Below, one piece after another: positions 1 to 5,996 of a stretch of 10,080 nt of DNA. Under the pieces are notes generated by a model that worked only from the letters and a program-made list of their open reading frames with translations, was not told the origin of the DNA and did no database searches. The stretch is taken from NCBI GenBank assembly GCA_964544635.1, contig CAZJCK010000097.1, positions 1 through 10,080 of the forward strand, read 5' to 3'. Numbering within the stretch: the first letter of the stretch is position 1; the number at the start of each line of letters is the position of its first letter. The translations under genes were made by a program, and so were the position numbers. The stretch comes from CAZJCK01 sp964544635. GTDB lineage: Bacteria; Zixibacteria; MSB-5A5; GN15; FEB-12.

Positions 1-187
1 CCTCCCGGTCAATAGATGTAACATCGAAATCGAACGACTGTTCACCGTTGATCGTGTTGTCGTCGGCAATAATGGCCATCATGCCGTACGCGGCCTGGGC
101 AAAGGCGTCGCCAAGGGTAGCGCCGTAAGCGTCGAGCCCGGCATCGGCGGTATGCTCGAAGAATTCGTAGTATGCCTTGTCGGTCAT
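1..187 (-). CDS. Archease family protein (partial, C-terminus off the left edge)
   Basis: Reading the minus strand from the ATG at 187 gives 62 codons, starting MTDKAYYEFFEHTADAGLDA. The Y-E-F-x-E-H-T-A-D-x-G-x-x-A-Y-G pattern with a following G/L-x-x-A-F-x-x-A-A helix is the N-terminal signature of archease; the Asp of HTAD (residue 15) is a conserved acidic metal-site residue in the family. Archease is known as the activator of the RtcB RNA ligase (it promotes RtcB guanylylation and turnover) in tRNA splicing or RNA repair. The family is about 140 residues, so a little under half is present. The start codon overlaps the stop of the upstream deacetylase gene as ATGA (184-187), which points to translational coupling and one transcript. 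No strong Shine-Dalgarno precedes it, in line with coupling. The family call is firm; the RtcB partnership here is inferred from the family. Confidence 0.88.
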   Translation of the reverse strand, partial: MTDKAYYEFFEHTADAGLDAYGATLGDAFAQAAYGMMAIIADDNTINGEQSFDFDVTSIDRE

Positions 188-1032
188 AGGGATTCGTCCA
201 GGCCCTCGAGGTAGGCAGCGACACAGAGTTTGACGTCGGCGGCATAGCCTCCCTCCATGATACTGAAGACCGGTTTGCCGATCGAGCCGATCGCACTGCC
301 GATCCAGTGGTAGCAGTCGACAGTGAGGTCGAAGTTGGCAAGCGGGTCGGCATGGTAGCCGTCGAAGCCGGCGCTGACCCCGATGAGTGAGGGGTGGAAG
401 TGGTCGATGTCGTCGAGCAGCTTCTTGAACGTATTCTCGTAGATGCGATCGTCAGTACCGGGCTGGAGCGGGTAATGGCGGCAGTTGTCGTGGGAGCCGA
501 GACCGGTGCCGGGATACAGCGGCGACTGGTGGGTGGACAGGTACAGGACGTCGTCGACGCCCCTGAAAATATCCTCGGTGCCGTTACCGTGGTGCACGTC
601 GAAATCGATGATGGCGACCTTCTTCCCTGCCGCGAGCTGTTTCCGGGTTGCAACGGCGATGGAGTTGAAATAGCAGAAACCCATGGCGGTATTGCGTTCG
701 GCGTGGTGGCCGGGCGGCCGCATGAGTGAGAAGCATGGGGTGCCGTTCATGGCATTTTGGGCGGCCATGATAGCGGCGCCGGCGGATAACAGGGCGTGGT
801 CGTAGATGTTGTCGTAGGCGGGTGAATCCAGGTCAAAGAAGGCGCCGCGTTTGACCTTATCGACGAGGTCGTCGGTGTGGACAGCTCGTATGTCGGCTTC
901 GTCCGCCGGTTTCGGTTTGAAGACCGGATACGTGTCCTTCAGGTGCTCCCAGGTCGAGCGGATACGCGCGGGCGATTCCGGGTGCCCGGGCCGGGAGTAC
1001 TGAAGACATTGTTCGTCGAAAATGATGTGCAT
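184..1032 (-). CDS. Histone deacetylase superfamily (HDAC/AcuC/acetylpolyamine amidohydrolase-like) zinc hydrolase
   Basis: The product has 282 residues and is essentially a single arginase/deacetylase-fold domain. Visible motifs are HPES near residue 17, RPPGHHAE at 105-112 (H109/H110 catalytic dyad), GFCYFN at 118-123, DFDVHHGNGTE at 143-153 (D145 and H147 expected as zinc ligands), SAGFDGYHADP at 220-230 (D224, third zinc ligand) and EGGY at 260-263 (Y263, transition-state tyrosine). All catalytic residues are present, so it should be active. Bacterial members remove acetyl groups from lysines, polyamines or small molecules; the substrate cannot be read from the sequence. There is no signal peptide, so it is cytosolic. 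It is the first gene of a two-gene unit with archease, overlapping by 4 bp. The ATG at 1032 is chosen because the conserved N-terminal strand (MHIIFDEQCLQYS) begins there. No ribosome site is seen; see the promoter entry. Confidence 0.93.
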   Translation of the reverse strand: MHIIFDEQCLQYSRPGHPESPARIRSTWEHLKDTYPVFKPKPADEADIRAVHTDDLVDKVKRGAFFDLDSPAYDNIYDHALLSAGAAIMAAQNAMNGTPCFSLMRPPGHHAERNTAMGFCYFNSIAVATRKQLAAGKKVAIIDFDVHHGNGTEDIFRGVDDVLYLSTHQSPLYPGTGLGSHDNCRHYPLQPGTDDRIYENTFKKLLDDIDHFHPSLIGVSAGFDGYHADPLANFDLTVDCYHWIGSAIGSIGKPVFSIMEGGYAADVKLCVAAYLEGLDESL

Positions 1033-1067
1033 GAATTAATAGTATGCGATTGTTAGAGCGGATGCAA
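1033..1067 (-). promoter_or_regulatory. Possible sigma70-like promoter giving a leaderless deacetylase-archease transcript
   Basis: On the minus strand TTGCAT (1062-1067) is followed after 17 bp by TACTAT (1039-1044). Only 6 nt (TAATTC) then separate the -10 element from the ATG at 1032. Transcription would start at or within a base or two of the start codon. This agrees with the lack of any Shine-Dalgarno sequence there. The -10 is a fair match; the -35 is weak (TTG only). Confidence 0.4.
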
Positions 1068-1440
1068 GAGGAGGCGCCGCTGGAATGTTTCTTCCGTAGA
1101 GCAGCCTTGGCCCGGGTGCTCCGTGGCTTGCTGCGGGTGGGGTTTACGTTACAAGTAGCGGCTTACAAATGGAATCCGGCCTGTTGTGTTTGAGCGTCTT
1201 TTCCACTATATTCTCGACAAGTTTATGTGGGGTAACGGGTGACCAGATTAGGACATTTCAGTCATCTCGGCACAGTCCGATTCAGAGGCGTCACGAAGAC
1301 AGCGACGGAGGCCGTTGATCTGAGTGAGTATAGTAGATTGGCGGTCCACCCACAGCGGTGGGGCACCAAGAATGAAGAAGAAGAATGGGGCACCGGTGCA
1401 ATTCGAGAACGAGCAAGTTTCACTGATTGGATGATCCATT
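1068..1440. other. Gene-free stretch between the deacetylase promoter and the CPBP protease
   Basis: I see no convincing gene here. The frames that are open do not resemble a protein family: a 49-codon plus-strand frame at 1044-1193 and a GTG-started frame from 1239 that runs on antisense to sense into the protease gene. Small features that can be seen are an 8-bp direct repeat GGGGCACC at 1360-1367 and 1387-1394, separated by an A/G-rich AAGAATGAAG tract, and a CACCGGTG palindrome at 1391-1398. Base composition drops in GC from about 1150 onward, matching the protease gene that follows. The stretch may be decayed or imported DNA. Confidence 0.45.
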
Positions 1441-2199
1441 TTGACATTTTCAACGCCCCCAATGCCAAGAGTCTATTGGTTCCTTCTCATCCACCTAGTG
1501 CTGAGTGGAGCGCTAGTCGCTGCTGCACTTGCAACGGACCAGATGGCCTTTGCAGTGGTTTACATGGCCGCCCTGCTCTTCTTGCCAGTTGTTTGGGTTG
1601 CTCGAGAGGGAGGGAAGGCGGCTGTCGCTGAACTTTATAAGCGATCACTCCCAGGCAAGCACCCTAGAGGGATCTGGTTTGCGACTCTTCTACCCGCAGC
1701 TTTCCTAATGGCAGCAATGGCTCTTTATTCAGCTATTGCTTCAACGGAAGAAATCACTTTTGCAATCACTCTGGCGCCAGGACTCTTGGGAGTCTTATTT
1801 GGTGTGTGGATGGAAGAGGTTAGTTGGCGAGGATATGCACTTCCCAAGCTCCTGGAGCGGCACACAGCAATTGGAACCTCACTTATCCTCGGTTCATTCT
1901 GGTCACTATGGCATCTGCCAGTGTTCTTCATGGAGGGATATAGTCCTGCGGGGCCAGTAGGCTGGTTCGCATTGCTTCCGTTCTACTTCTCATTTTCGTT
2001 CTTTGCAACTTGGCTTGGAATGAGATCCAGGTTCAACATCCTCTTGCCAACCCTTGCCCACTTCTTCGTAAACTGGTTTGTTACTTGGTATGAACCAACT
2101 TGGATGGAGTATGTCGCAACAATCGGATCAGGCATATTGCTGGGTGCCACAATCCCTATTCTTTTCAAAGGCCTTGAGGGGAGGCCGGCGCCATCGTAA
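1441..2199 (+). CDS. CPBP family intramembrane glutamic endopeptidase (CAAX protease/bacteriocin-processing type)
   Basis: The frame encodes 252 residues and is very hydrophobic, with about seven or eight likely membrane segments. The ABI/CPBP core motifs are all there: EEVSWRG at 125-131 (motif 1, the catalytic Glu pair and Arg), FWSLWH at 153-158 (motif 2, Phe and His), and HFFVNW at 207-212 (His and Asn of the later motifs). Family members are integral-membrane proteases: eukaryotic Rce1 trims prenylated CAAX proteins, and bacterial ones are linked to bacteriocin self-immunity or to unknown substrates. The start is uncertain: TTG at 1441 has a weak GGA 9 nt upstream, while the in-frame ATG at 1462 has no ribosome site; an in-frame stop at 1432 rules out anything longer. 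The gene stands alone, with lower GC and a different codon choice from the genes on either side, next to an IS remnant. That suggests acquisition, although this is inference. Confidence 0.88.
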   Translation: MTFSTPPMPRVYWFLLIHLVLSGALVAAALATDQMAFAVVYMAALLFLPVVWVAREGGKAAVAELYKRSLPGKHPRGIWFATLLPAAFLMAAMALYSAIASTEEITFAITLAPGLLGVLFGVWMEEVSWRGYALPKLLERHTAIGTSLILGSFWSLWHLPVFFMEGYSPAGPVGWFALLPFYFSFSFFATWLGMRSRFNILLPTLAHFFVNWFVTWYEPTWMEYVATIGSGILLGATIPILFKGLEGRPAPS

Positions 2200-2264
2200 G
2201 CTTCCCCAAACAGTAGACTGTCGTGAAGTAGGGCTTTTTGGGATGTCACAGCCAGCAGGACTCT

Positions 2265-2372
2265 ATGAAACGGTCACGATTCAGTGAGACACAGATTGTC
2301 GGTATCCTCAAGGAAGCCGATACCGGGATGCCGGGCAGGCGTCTGCCGCCTGCGGAACCCCACCTGCGATGA
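2265..2372 (+). pseudogene. IS3-family transposase OrfA, 5' remnant
   Basis: An ATG at 2265, preceded by AGGA with 5-nt spacing, opens a 35-codon frame starting MKRSRFSETQIVGILKEAD and then TGMP. This is a close match to the start of IS3-group OrfA proteins (HTH_Tnp_1/IS3/IS911 type, normally about 90 residues), which begin with MKKSRF-T/S-E-x-QI-x-x-ILKEA-x-x-G. After roughly 23 codons (to about 2333) the similarity stops at a GC-rich hairpin, where the usual V-x-E-L-C-R-K-H-G continuation is missing. The frame runs to a TGA at 2370-2372 through unrelated sequence. No OrfB, DDE motif or clear terminal inverted repeat is present. It is a dead fragment with its ribosome site intact. Confidence 0.8.
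2335..2353. repeat. GC-rich hairpin 1 at the IS-remnant breakpoint
   Basis: A perfect 7-bp inverted repeat, GCAGGCG (2335-2341) and CGCCTGC (2347-2353), encloses the 5-nt loop TCTGC. It sits exactly where similarity to OrfA ends. There is no T-tract on either side, so it is not a standard terminator. It could be a unit of a dispersed palindromic repeat in this genome. Confidence 0.6.
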
Positions 2373-2388
2373 CGGGCGGTCAAGAGTG

Positions 2389-2412
2389 GCAGCCTCCCAG
2401 GGCGGAGGCTGC
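2389..2412. repeat. GC-rich hairpin 2, downstream of gatD
   Basis: A perfect 9-bp inverted repeat, GCAGCCTCC (2389-2397) and GGAGGCTGC (2404-2412), has the 6-nt loop CAGGGC. It starts 25 bp beyond the gatD stop on the minus strand and 35 bp after hairpin 1. It lacks a U-tract in either direction. It may stabilise the gatD mRNA end, act in Rho-dependent or protein-assisted termination, or belong to the same repeat element as hairpin 1. Confidence 0.6.
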
Positions 2413-2437
2413 ACTACGGCTCGACACCCAGCGTACG

Positions 2438-3832
2438 TTATTTGTGAATGGTGCGGAGGAAGTCTTCGATTTCGGGGATGCCGCCCTGAAAGACGAGGTA
2501 GCCGTTGTACGGTTCGCGGTCGGTGATCTCGTCAGCGATCGGGGTGAGCATGATGTCGCGGATTTCCTTCAGGTCATCGGTCTGGCCCAGTGCCCAGCCG
2601 AGTTTCACCCAGGCGACTTCGGGCAGCATGTTTTCGGCCGGGACGACACCCATGCCCATGATGTCGCGGCCGGTGTCGTAGACGAACATGTGGACGTAGC
2701 CCCAGAGGGTCTGGACGGTCATGTAGATGGCGATGCCGGCATCCTGGGCGCGCTTGAGGGCGGGATAGACGGCCTTGTTGACGTGGCCCAGACCGGTGCC
2801 GGCGATGACGATGCCGCGGTAGCCGTTGTCAATGAGCGAGTCGATGATGTCTGGTTTCATGGCCGGATAGTAGTAGACGATCGACACGCGGTCGTCGAAG
2901 ACCGGCGTGACCTTGACGTTGCGATCTTTGCGACGCTTGCGATAGTTCTTCAGCGGCTTGATTTCTTCCTTGTTGATGATGGCGACGGGGATGTCACCTA
3001 TGGTGCGGAAGGTGCTGCGGTAGGAGGAGTGCATTTTGCGGACACGGGTGCCGAGATGCAACAAGCCGTATTCGTCGGAGGTCGGGCCAAACATGCAGAC
3101 CAGTACCTCGGCGATGTCGGATTCGGAGGCGGCCCTGGTAGCGTGGATCAGGTTGAGGGCGGCGTCGGATGACGGCCGGTCGGAGGAGCGCTGCGAGCCG
3201 ACCATGACAATCGGCACCGGCGTGTTCTGGACCATGAACGAAAGGGCGGCGGCAGTATGGTGCATGGTGTCGGTACCGTGACCGACAACGATACCGTCGA
3301 TGCCGTTCTCGATCTGTTCGCCGATTGCTTTGGCCAGTGTAATGTACTGTTCCGGCCCCATGTTTTCGGAGAAGACGCCGAACAGCTTGGTGGTGGTCAG
3401 GTTGCAGATGTCGGCCAGTTCGGGCACGGCGCCGTAGAGTTCACCGGGTGAGAAGGCGGGTATGACGGCGCCGGTGCGGTAGTCGAGCCGCGAGGCAATG
3501 GTGCCGCCGGTGCCGAAGAGCTTGATATTCGGCTTTTCGTCGGATCTCGGGAATTCCTTTTCGGGAATCTTGTAGTTGGCCTCTTTGTAACCTTCTTCGG
3601 TAATGTCGGTGATGGTGTCGACGGCGATACCGACGTTGTAGCCGGTGATCAGTTTGAGGACGATATGGCGGTCGTCGTCCTGTTCTGAGCGTGGCAGGAT
3701 GATCCCTTTGAATTCTCCGCGGGTCGACTTGACGACCGACTGCGCCCAGACGCGGGCGTTGAATTTCTTGAGGACTTCGAGGGCTTTACCCTGGTAGCCT
3801 TTATAGCGGTCGTCTTTCACGATGTCAGGCAT
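2438..3832 (-). CDS. gatD: Glutamyl-tRNA(Gln) amidotransferase subunit D (asparaginase-like subunit)
   Basis: The 464-residue product, close to the usual archaeal GatD length, releases ammonia from glutamine or asparagine and channels it to GatE in the two-subunit GatDE enzyme, which converts Glu-tRNA(Gln) to Gln-tRNA(Gln). Residues 1-95 form the GatD-specific N-terminal domain (YQGKALEVL...TGYNVGI) that plain asparaginases lack. The L-asparaginase domain follows from about 100. It has GTGGTIAS at 107-114 (T111, first catalytic Thr), GHGTDTM at 184-190 (T187 and D188) and GTRVRKMHSS at 261-270 (K266, the expected catalytic Lys). The Thr-Thr-Asp-Lys set is complete. The ATG at 3832 overlaps the end of gatE by 8 bp and has CAGGA about 8 nt upstream, so translation of the pair should be coupled. 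A type I or II asparaginase is rejected because of the N-terminal domain and the gatE neighbour. Confidence 0.95.
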   Translation of the reverse strand: MPDIVKDDRYKGYQGKALEVLKKFNARVWAQSVVKSTRGEFKGIILPRSEQDDDRHIVLKLITGYNVGIAVDTITDITEEGYKEANYKIPEKEFPRSDEKPNIKLFGTGGTIASRLDYRTGAVIPAFSPGELYGAVPELADICNLTTTKLFGVFSENMGPEQYITLAKAIGEQIENGIDGIVVGHGTDTMHHTAAALSFMVQNTPVPIVMVGSQRSSDRPSSDAALNLIHATRAASESDIAEVLVCMFGPTSDEYGLLHLGTRVRKMHSSYRSTFRTIGDIPVAIINKEEIKPLKNYRKRRKDRNVKVTPVFDDRVSIVYYYPAMKPDIIDSLIDNGYRGIVIAGTGLGHVNKAVYPALKRAQDAGIAIYMTVQTLWGYVHMFVYDTGRDIMGMGVVPAENMLPEVAWVKLGWALGQTDDLKEIRDIMLTPIADEITDREPYNGYLVFQGGIPEIEDFLRTIHK

Positions 3833-5819
3833 GGGTCAGTTCCTGTTCGACGAGTTTGGGGAGGTCGCGCAGGGGGATGTTGCCGATCGCCATCGGCCGA
3901 AGCTGGCCGATCAACCAGTTACGCTCGGCGTGGTCGTGGTGACTGCGTCGGTGCTTTGTAAACTGTTCGCGGAGTTTGGGGATCATGGCAGCAATTTCAT
4001 CGGCGGAATGTTTTTCGAGGTTGAGATTGTCGTATGCGTCCTGCACTGATACTTCAGTATCCGGCTGCGCCATGCGCATGAGCAGCCGGGGGGCGACATC
4101 CCAGGGGAGCGAGCGTTCACGGACAAAGCGACAAAGGTTGTAGATCTGGTCGCCGGTTACCAGACTGCGGTCGTGTTGCTGGCCTTCAAGGTGGGCCAGG
4201 TGCTGGCCAAGCAGGATGCCGAGTTGGCGCGGCTCGACGAGATTGTCGTTGCCCGCGCGCTCAATGACCGGCGCGAGGTTACGCTTGAGCAGGTAGTGGT
4301 GCATATGGTCGGGGACGCGCCATTCTGCCAGTTGCTTCATCCGTTCGACCGGAGGGACTGCAAGGGCAGCCCGTTCTTTATCGACAACCTCCTGTTTGAT
4401 GGCGATTGGCGCCGAGTCGGTGTCGGGGTACATCCGGTCGGGACCGGGCAGGACGCGCTCGAAAGTAGTGCGGCCGTCCGGCCAGGATTGCCGGGTCTCG
4501 TTGGGGACACCGTCAAGGGCAAGACGGCAGCGTTCTTCGATCGTTTCGAGGGCAGTGCCGATATCGTCGTGGTGAGCCCAGACAATCACCTGGGCGTCGC
4601 CCTCCCCCGCCCGCAGCTTGGTGCGGACGGTATTCCAGTCGTCGCTTGAGAGCAGCGGATTAAGAGCTTCGCTGTCGGTCATGCTGCTTTTCTCGAGGCA
4701 GGCGATGATGCGCAGGCGATCGTCGATTTCGTCGGCAAACGTTTTCTCCGGCTGAGTGAAATGCGACAGCAGACCGCCGAATTCCGGGAGATTGACCGCC
4801 ACCACCTGGTAGTTGTTGGCGTGGGCACGGGCGATTGGTTCGTACTCCCCCTTGAGCTCGTCAACCGAAAGATTTGCGATAGTGCACTTCCAGCCCCTGG
4901 GATTAGAGATGCGGTTTTGCAGTTCCTCTTTGATGGTCACGAGGGCGCGCTGTCGGAAAGCCTCGATATGGGTCAGTTGCGGTATCCACTTGATGTGGGC
5001 AACGCCTTTTATTTCCACGCGGGTGCCGCCGGTAGCGCTGACGTTGACATCCTGCCTGGCAGCGCCGATACCGGTGCGGACCATTCCCGAGGCACGGGCA
5101 AGATAGCTGATGTACTGGCAAGCCTCGGCGCATTCGTAGGGAGTGAGCATGTCGGGGTAGGTGACGGTTTCTATCAGCGGCATACCGAGGCGGTCGGTAC
5201 GATAGACGCGAACGTGGCCGATGTCGGAGACCTCGCGGCAGGAATCTTCCTCGAGGGAAATCTGCATGACGCGGATCTTCTTGTGTTTGAGCGGGATCTC
5301 CCCTTCGATGCCGACGATGCCGGTGCGCTGGAAACCGGTCGGAATGGAACCGTCGAGATATTGCTTGCGGATGATATGGAACTCGCCGACGACATTACAT
5401 TTGAGGGCAAGCGCAAGGTTGATGGAGATGCGCAGAGCCTCGCGGTTGATCTGGAACGGCGGGGTATCGTCCATTTCGTACGTACAGGCGGTCTCGCTCT
5501 TGATGCGATACATGATGTTCTTGCGGGTCTTGAACTCCATGAGAGCGGTACCGTCGTACTCCCCCAGTTCCGAGAGAGTCGGGCGCATGTGGCGCAGGAC
5601 CTCGGCATCGAAATCGTCCGGTTCCTGATAGATGCCGGCCGGGCAGTGGCAGAAAAGCTTTTCTTTGGTCAGCAGTTGCTGGTGGACTTCGAGGCCGGAC
5701 TTGAAGCCGATGCCTTGCCAGGTTTCCGGCGTGGCTTCTTCAAGCGGCACAAACCCGATGCTGGAGCGGGTTTTCTCGTAGTTGGTGCGCGGGTCGAACT
5801 CTGTTTTCATCATTGTCAT
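3825..5819 (-). CDS. gatE: Glutamyl-tRNA(Gln) amidotransferase subunit E
   Basis: GatE is the tRNA-binding, kinase/transamidase subunit of GatDE: it phosphorylates the gamma-carboxylate of Glu on mischarged tRNA(Gln) and replaces it with ammonia from GatD. Counting from the ATG at 5819 the protein has 664 residues, close to archaeal GatE (about 620-640). GLEVHQQL (42-49), LFCHCP (55-60), MRPTLSELGEYD and EMDDTPP (about 115-121) mark the GatB/GatE catalytic cradle; IRKQYLDGSIPTGFQRT is also typical. A central insertion, roughly residues 280-400, matches the place of the AspRS-like GAD domain that separates GatE from GatB. The C-terminal ~130 residues form the helical YqeY-type tail. An upstream TTG at 5882 would add 21 Arg-rich residues without support; ATGs at 5819, 5813 and 5810 are all possible, and AGGA lies upstream of 5819. 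About 40 residues precede the conserved core, more than usual. Confidence 0.93.
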   Translation of the reverse strand: MTMMKTEFDPRTNYEKTRSSIGFVPLEEATPETWQGIGFKSGLEVHQQLLTKEKLFCHCPAGIYQEPDDFDAEVLRHMRPTLSELGEYDGTALMEFKTRKNIMYRIKSETACTYEMDDTPPFQINREALRISINLALALKCNVVGEFHIIRKQYLDGSIPTGFQRTGIVGIEGEIPLKHKKIRVMQISLEEDSCREVSDIGHVRVYRTDRLGMPLIETVTYPDMLTPYECAEACQYISYLARASGMVRTGIGAARQDVNVSATGGTRVEIKGVAHIKWIPQLTHIEAFRQRALVTIKEELQNRISNPRGWKCTIANLSVDELKGEYEPIARAHANNYQVVAVNLPEFGGLLSHFTQPEKTFADEIDDRLRIIACLEKSSMTDSEALNPLLSSDDWNTVRTKLRAGEGDAQVIVWAHHDDIGTALETIEERCRLALDGVPNETRQSWPDGRTTFERVLPGPDRMYPDTDSAPIAIKQEVVDKERAALAVPPVERMKQLAEWRVPDHMHHYLLKRNLAPVIERAGNDNLVEPRQLGILLGQHLAHLEGQQHDRSLVTGDQIYNLCRFVRERSLPWDVAPRLLMRMAQPDTEVSVQDAYDNLNLEKHSADEIAAMIPKLREQFTKHRRSHHDHAERNWLIGQLRPMAIGNIPLRDLPKLVEQELTHA

Positions 5820-5943
5820 TCGGTGGACGATCCTGGTTCGCCCAACGCGGCGTAAAGTACGGCTGGAAGGGACGGCCGACAAGGAAATTCGTGGCGATTG
5901 AGGTCCCTTGGCGACTTGCGCTGCAACATTCAGCGGTCATATT

Positions 5944-5960
5944 CGTAAGGTCTTACGTAA
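5944..5960. promoter_or_regulatory. Palindromic operator candidate for the MarR regulator (distal)
   Basis: CGTAAG-GT-CTTACG (5944-5957) is a perfect 6-bp-arm inverted repeat. It overlaps a second perfect palindrome, TTACGTAA (5953-5960). MarR dimers usually bind 16-20 bp imperfect palindromes that overlap their own promoter. The site lies 40-53 bp before the regulator's start codon, just after a candidate -10 element. Binding is inferred. Confidence 0.5.
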
Positions 5961-5968
5961 CTATCGAC

Positions 5969-5978
5969 GTGACGTCAC
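5969..5978. promoter_or_regulatory. Palindrome GTGACGTCAC upstream of marR (proximal operator candidate)
   Basis: A perfect 10-bp palindrome lies 8 bp before the marR ribosome site. Its ACGT core is shared with the distal TTACGTAA palindrome. The axes of the two ACGT-centred palindromes (5956.5 and 5973.5) are 17 bp apart. It could be a second half of a composite operator. Confidence 0.4.
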
Positions 5979-5996
5979 TGAGATTGGGAGACAACT

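Larger units (their letters stand above)
5820..5996. promoter_or_regulatory. Divergent gatE / marR control region
   Basis: This 177-bp space separates two divergently read operons. For the plus strand a weak candidate promoter is TTGCGC (5916-5921) with CATATT (5938-5943) 16 bp downstream; the palindromes listed separately start right after that -10. The marR ribosome site GGGAGA (5986-5991) stands 5 nt before the ATG. I could not choose a convincing promoter for gatE on the minus strand. Confidence 0.4.

Noticed and set aside
42..653. A 203-codon minus-strand frame across archease and the deacetylase
   Set aside because: It is an S/T/R-rich out-of-frame reading of the deacetylase and archease genes, both of which have firm family motifs in their own frames.
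1044..1193. A 49-codon plus-strand frame (MRLLERMQEEAPLE...)
   Set aside because: It overlaps the likely deacetylase promoter, has no ribosome site, and gives no recognisable peptide. It could be a small gene but nothing supports it.
1239..1455. Near-repeats of GGACATTTC / GACATTTTC (about 1251 and 1443) considered as terminal repeats of an IS element
   Set aside because: The match is short and imperfect, with no transposase between or beside the copies and no target duplication.
1239..1631. A 130-codon plus-strand frame from a GTG, overlapping the CPBP gene
   Set aside because: Its C-terminal half is an out-of-frame reading of the protease gene and the first half resembles no family I know. 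There is no ribosome site.
2335..2412. The two hairpins considered as a CRISPR-like array or as rho-independent terminators
   Set aside because: The stems differ in sequence, there are only two, and neither is followed by a T-run on either strand.
2369..3172. A 267-codon plus-strand frame opposite gatD, and the similar frame at 7183-8112 opposite the DUF2723 gene
   Set aside because: Both are antisense shadows rich in D, V, G and A with no recognisable domain; the minus-strand genes they oppose are well supported.
4761..5855. A 364-codon open frame on the plus strand, opposite gatE
   Set aside because: It is the antisense shadow of gatE caused by GC-biased codon use. It has no family resemblance, a low-complexity G/A/D/V-rich make-up and no ribosome site, whereas gatE carries clear conserved motifs.
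5820..5882. TTG start of gatE at 5882
   Set aside because: It would add 21 Arg-rich residues not expected in the family, and ATG codons at 5819, 5813 and 5810 lie closer to the conserved core with an AGGA upstream.
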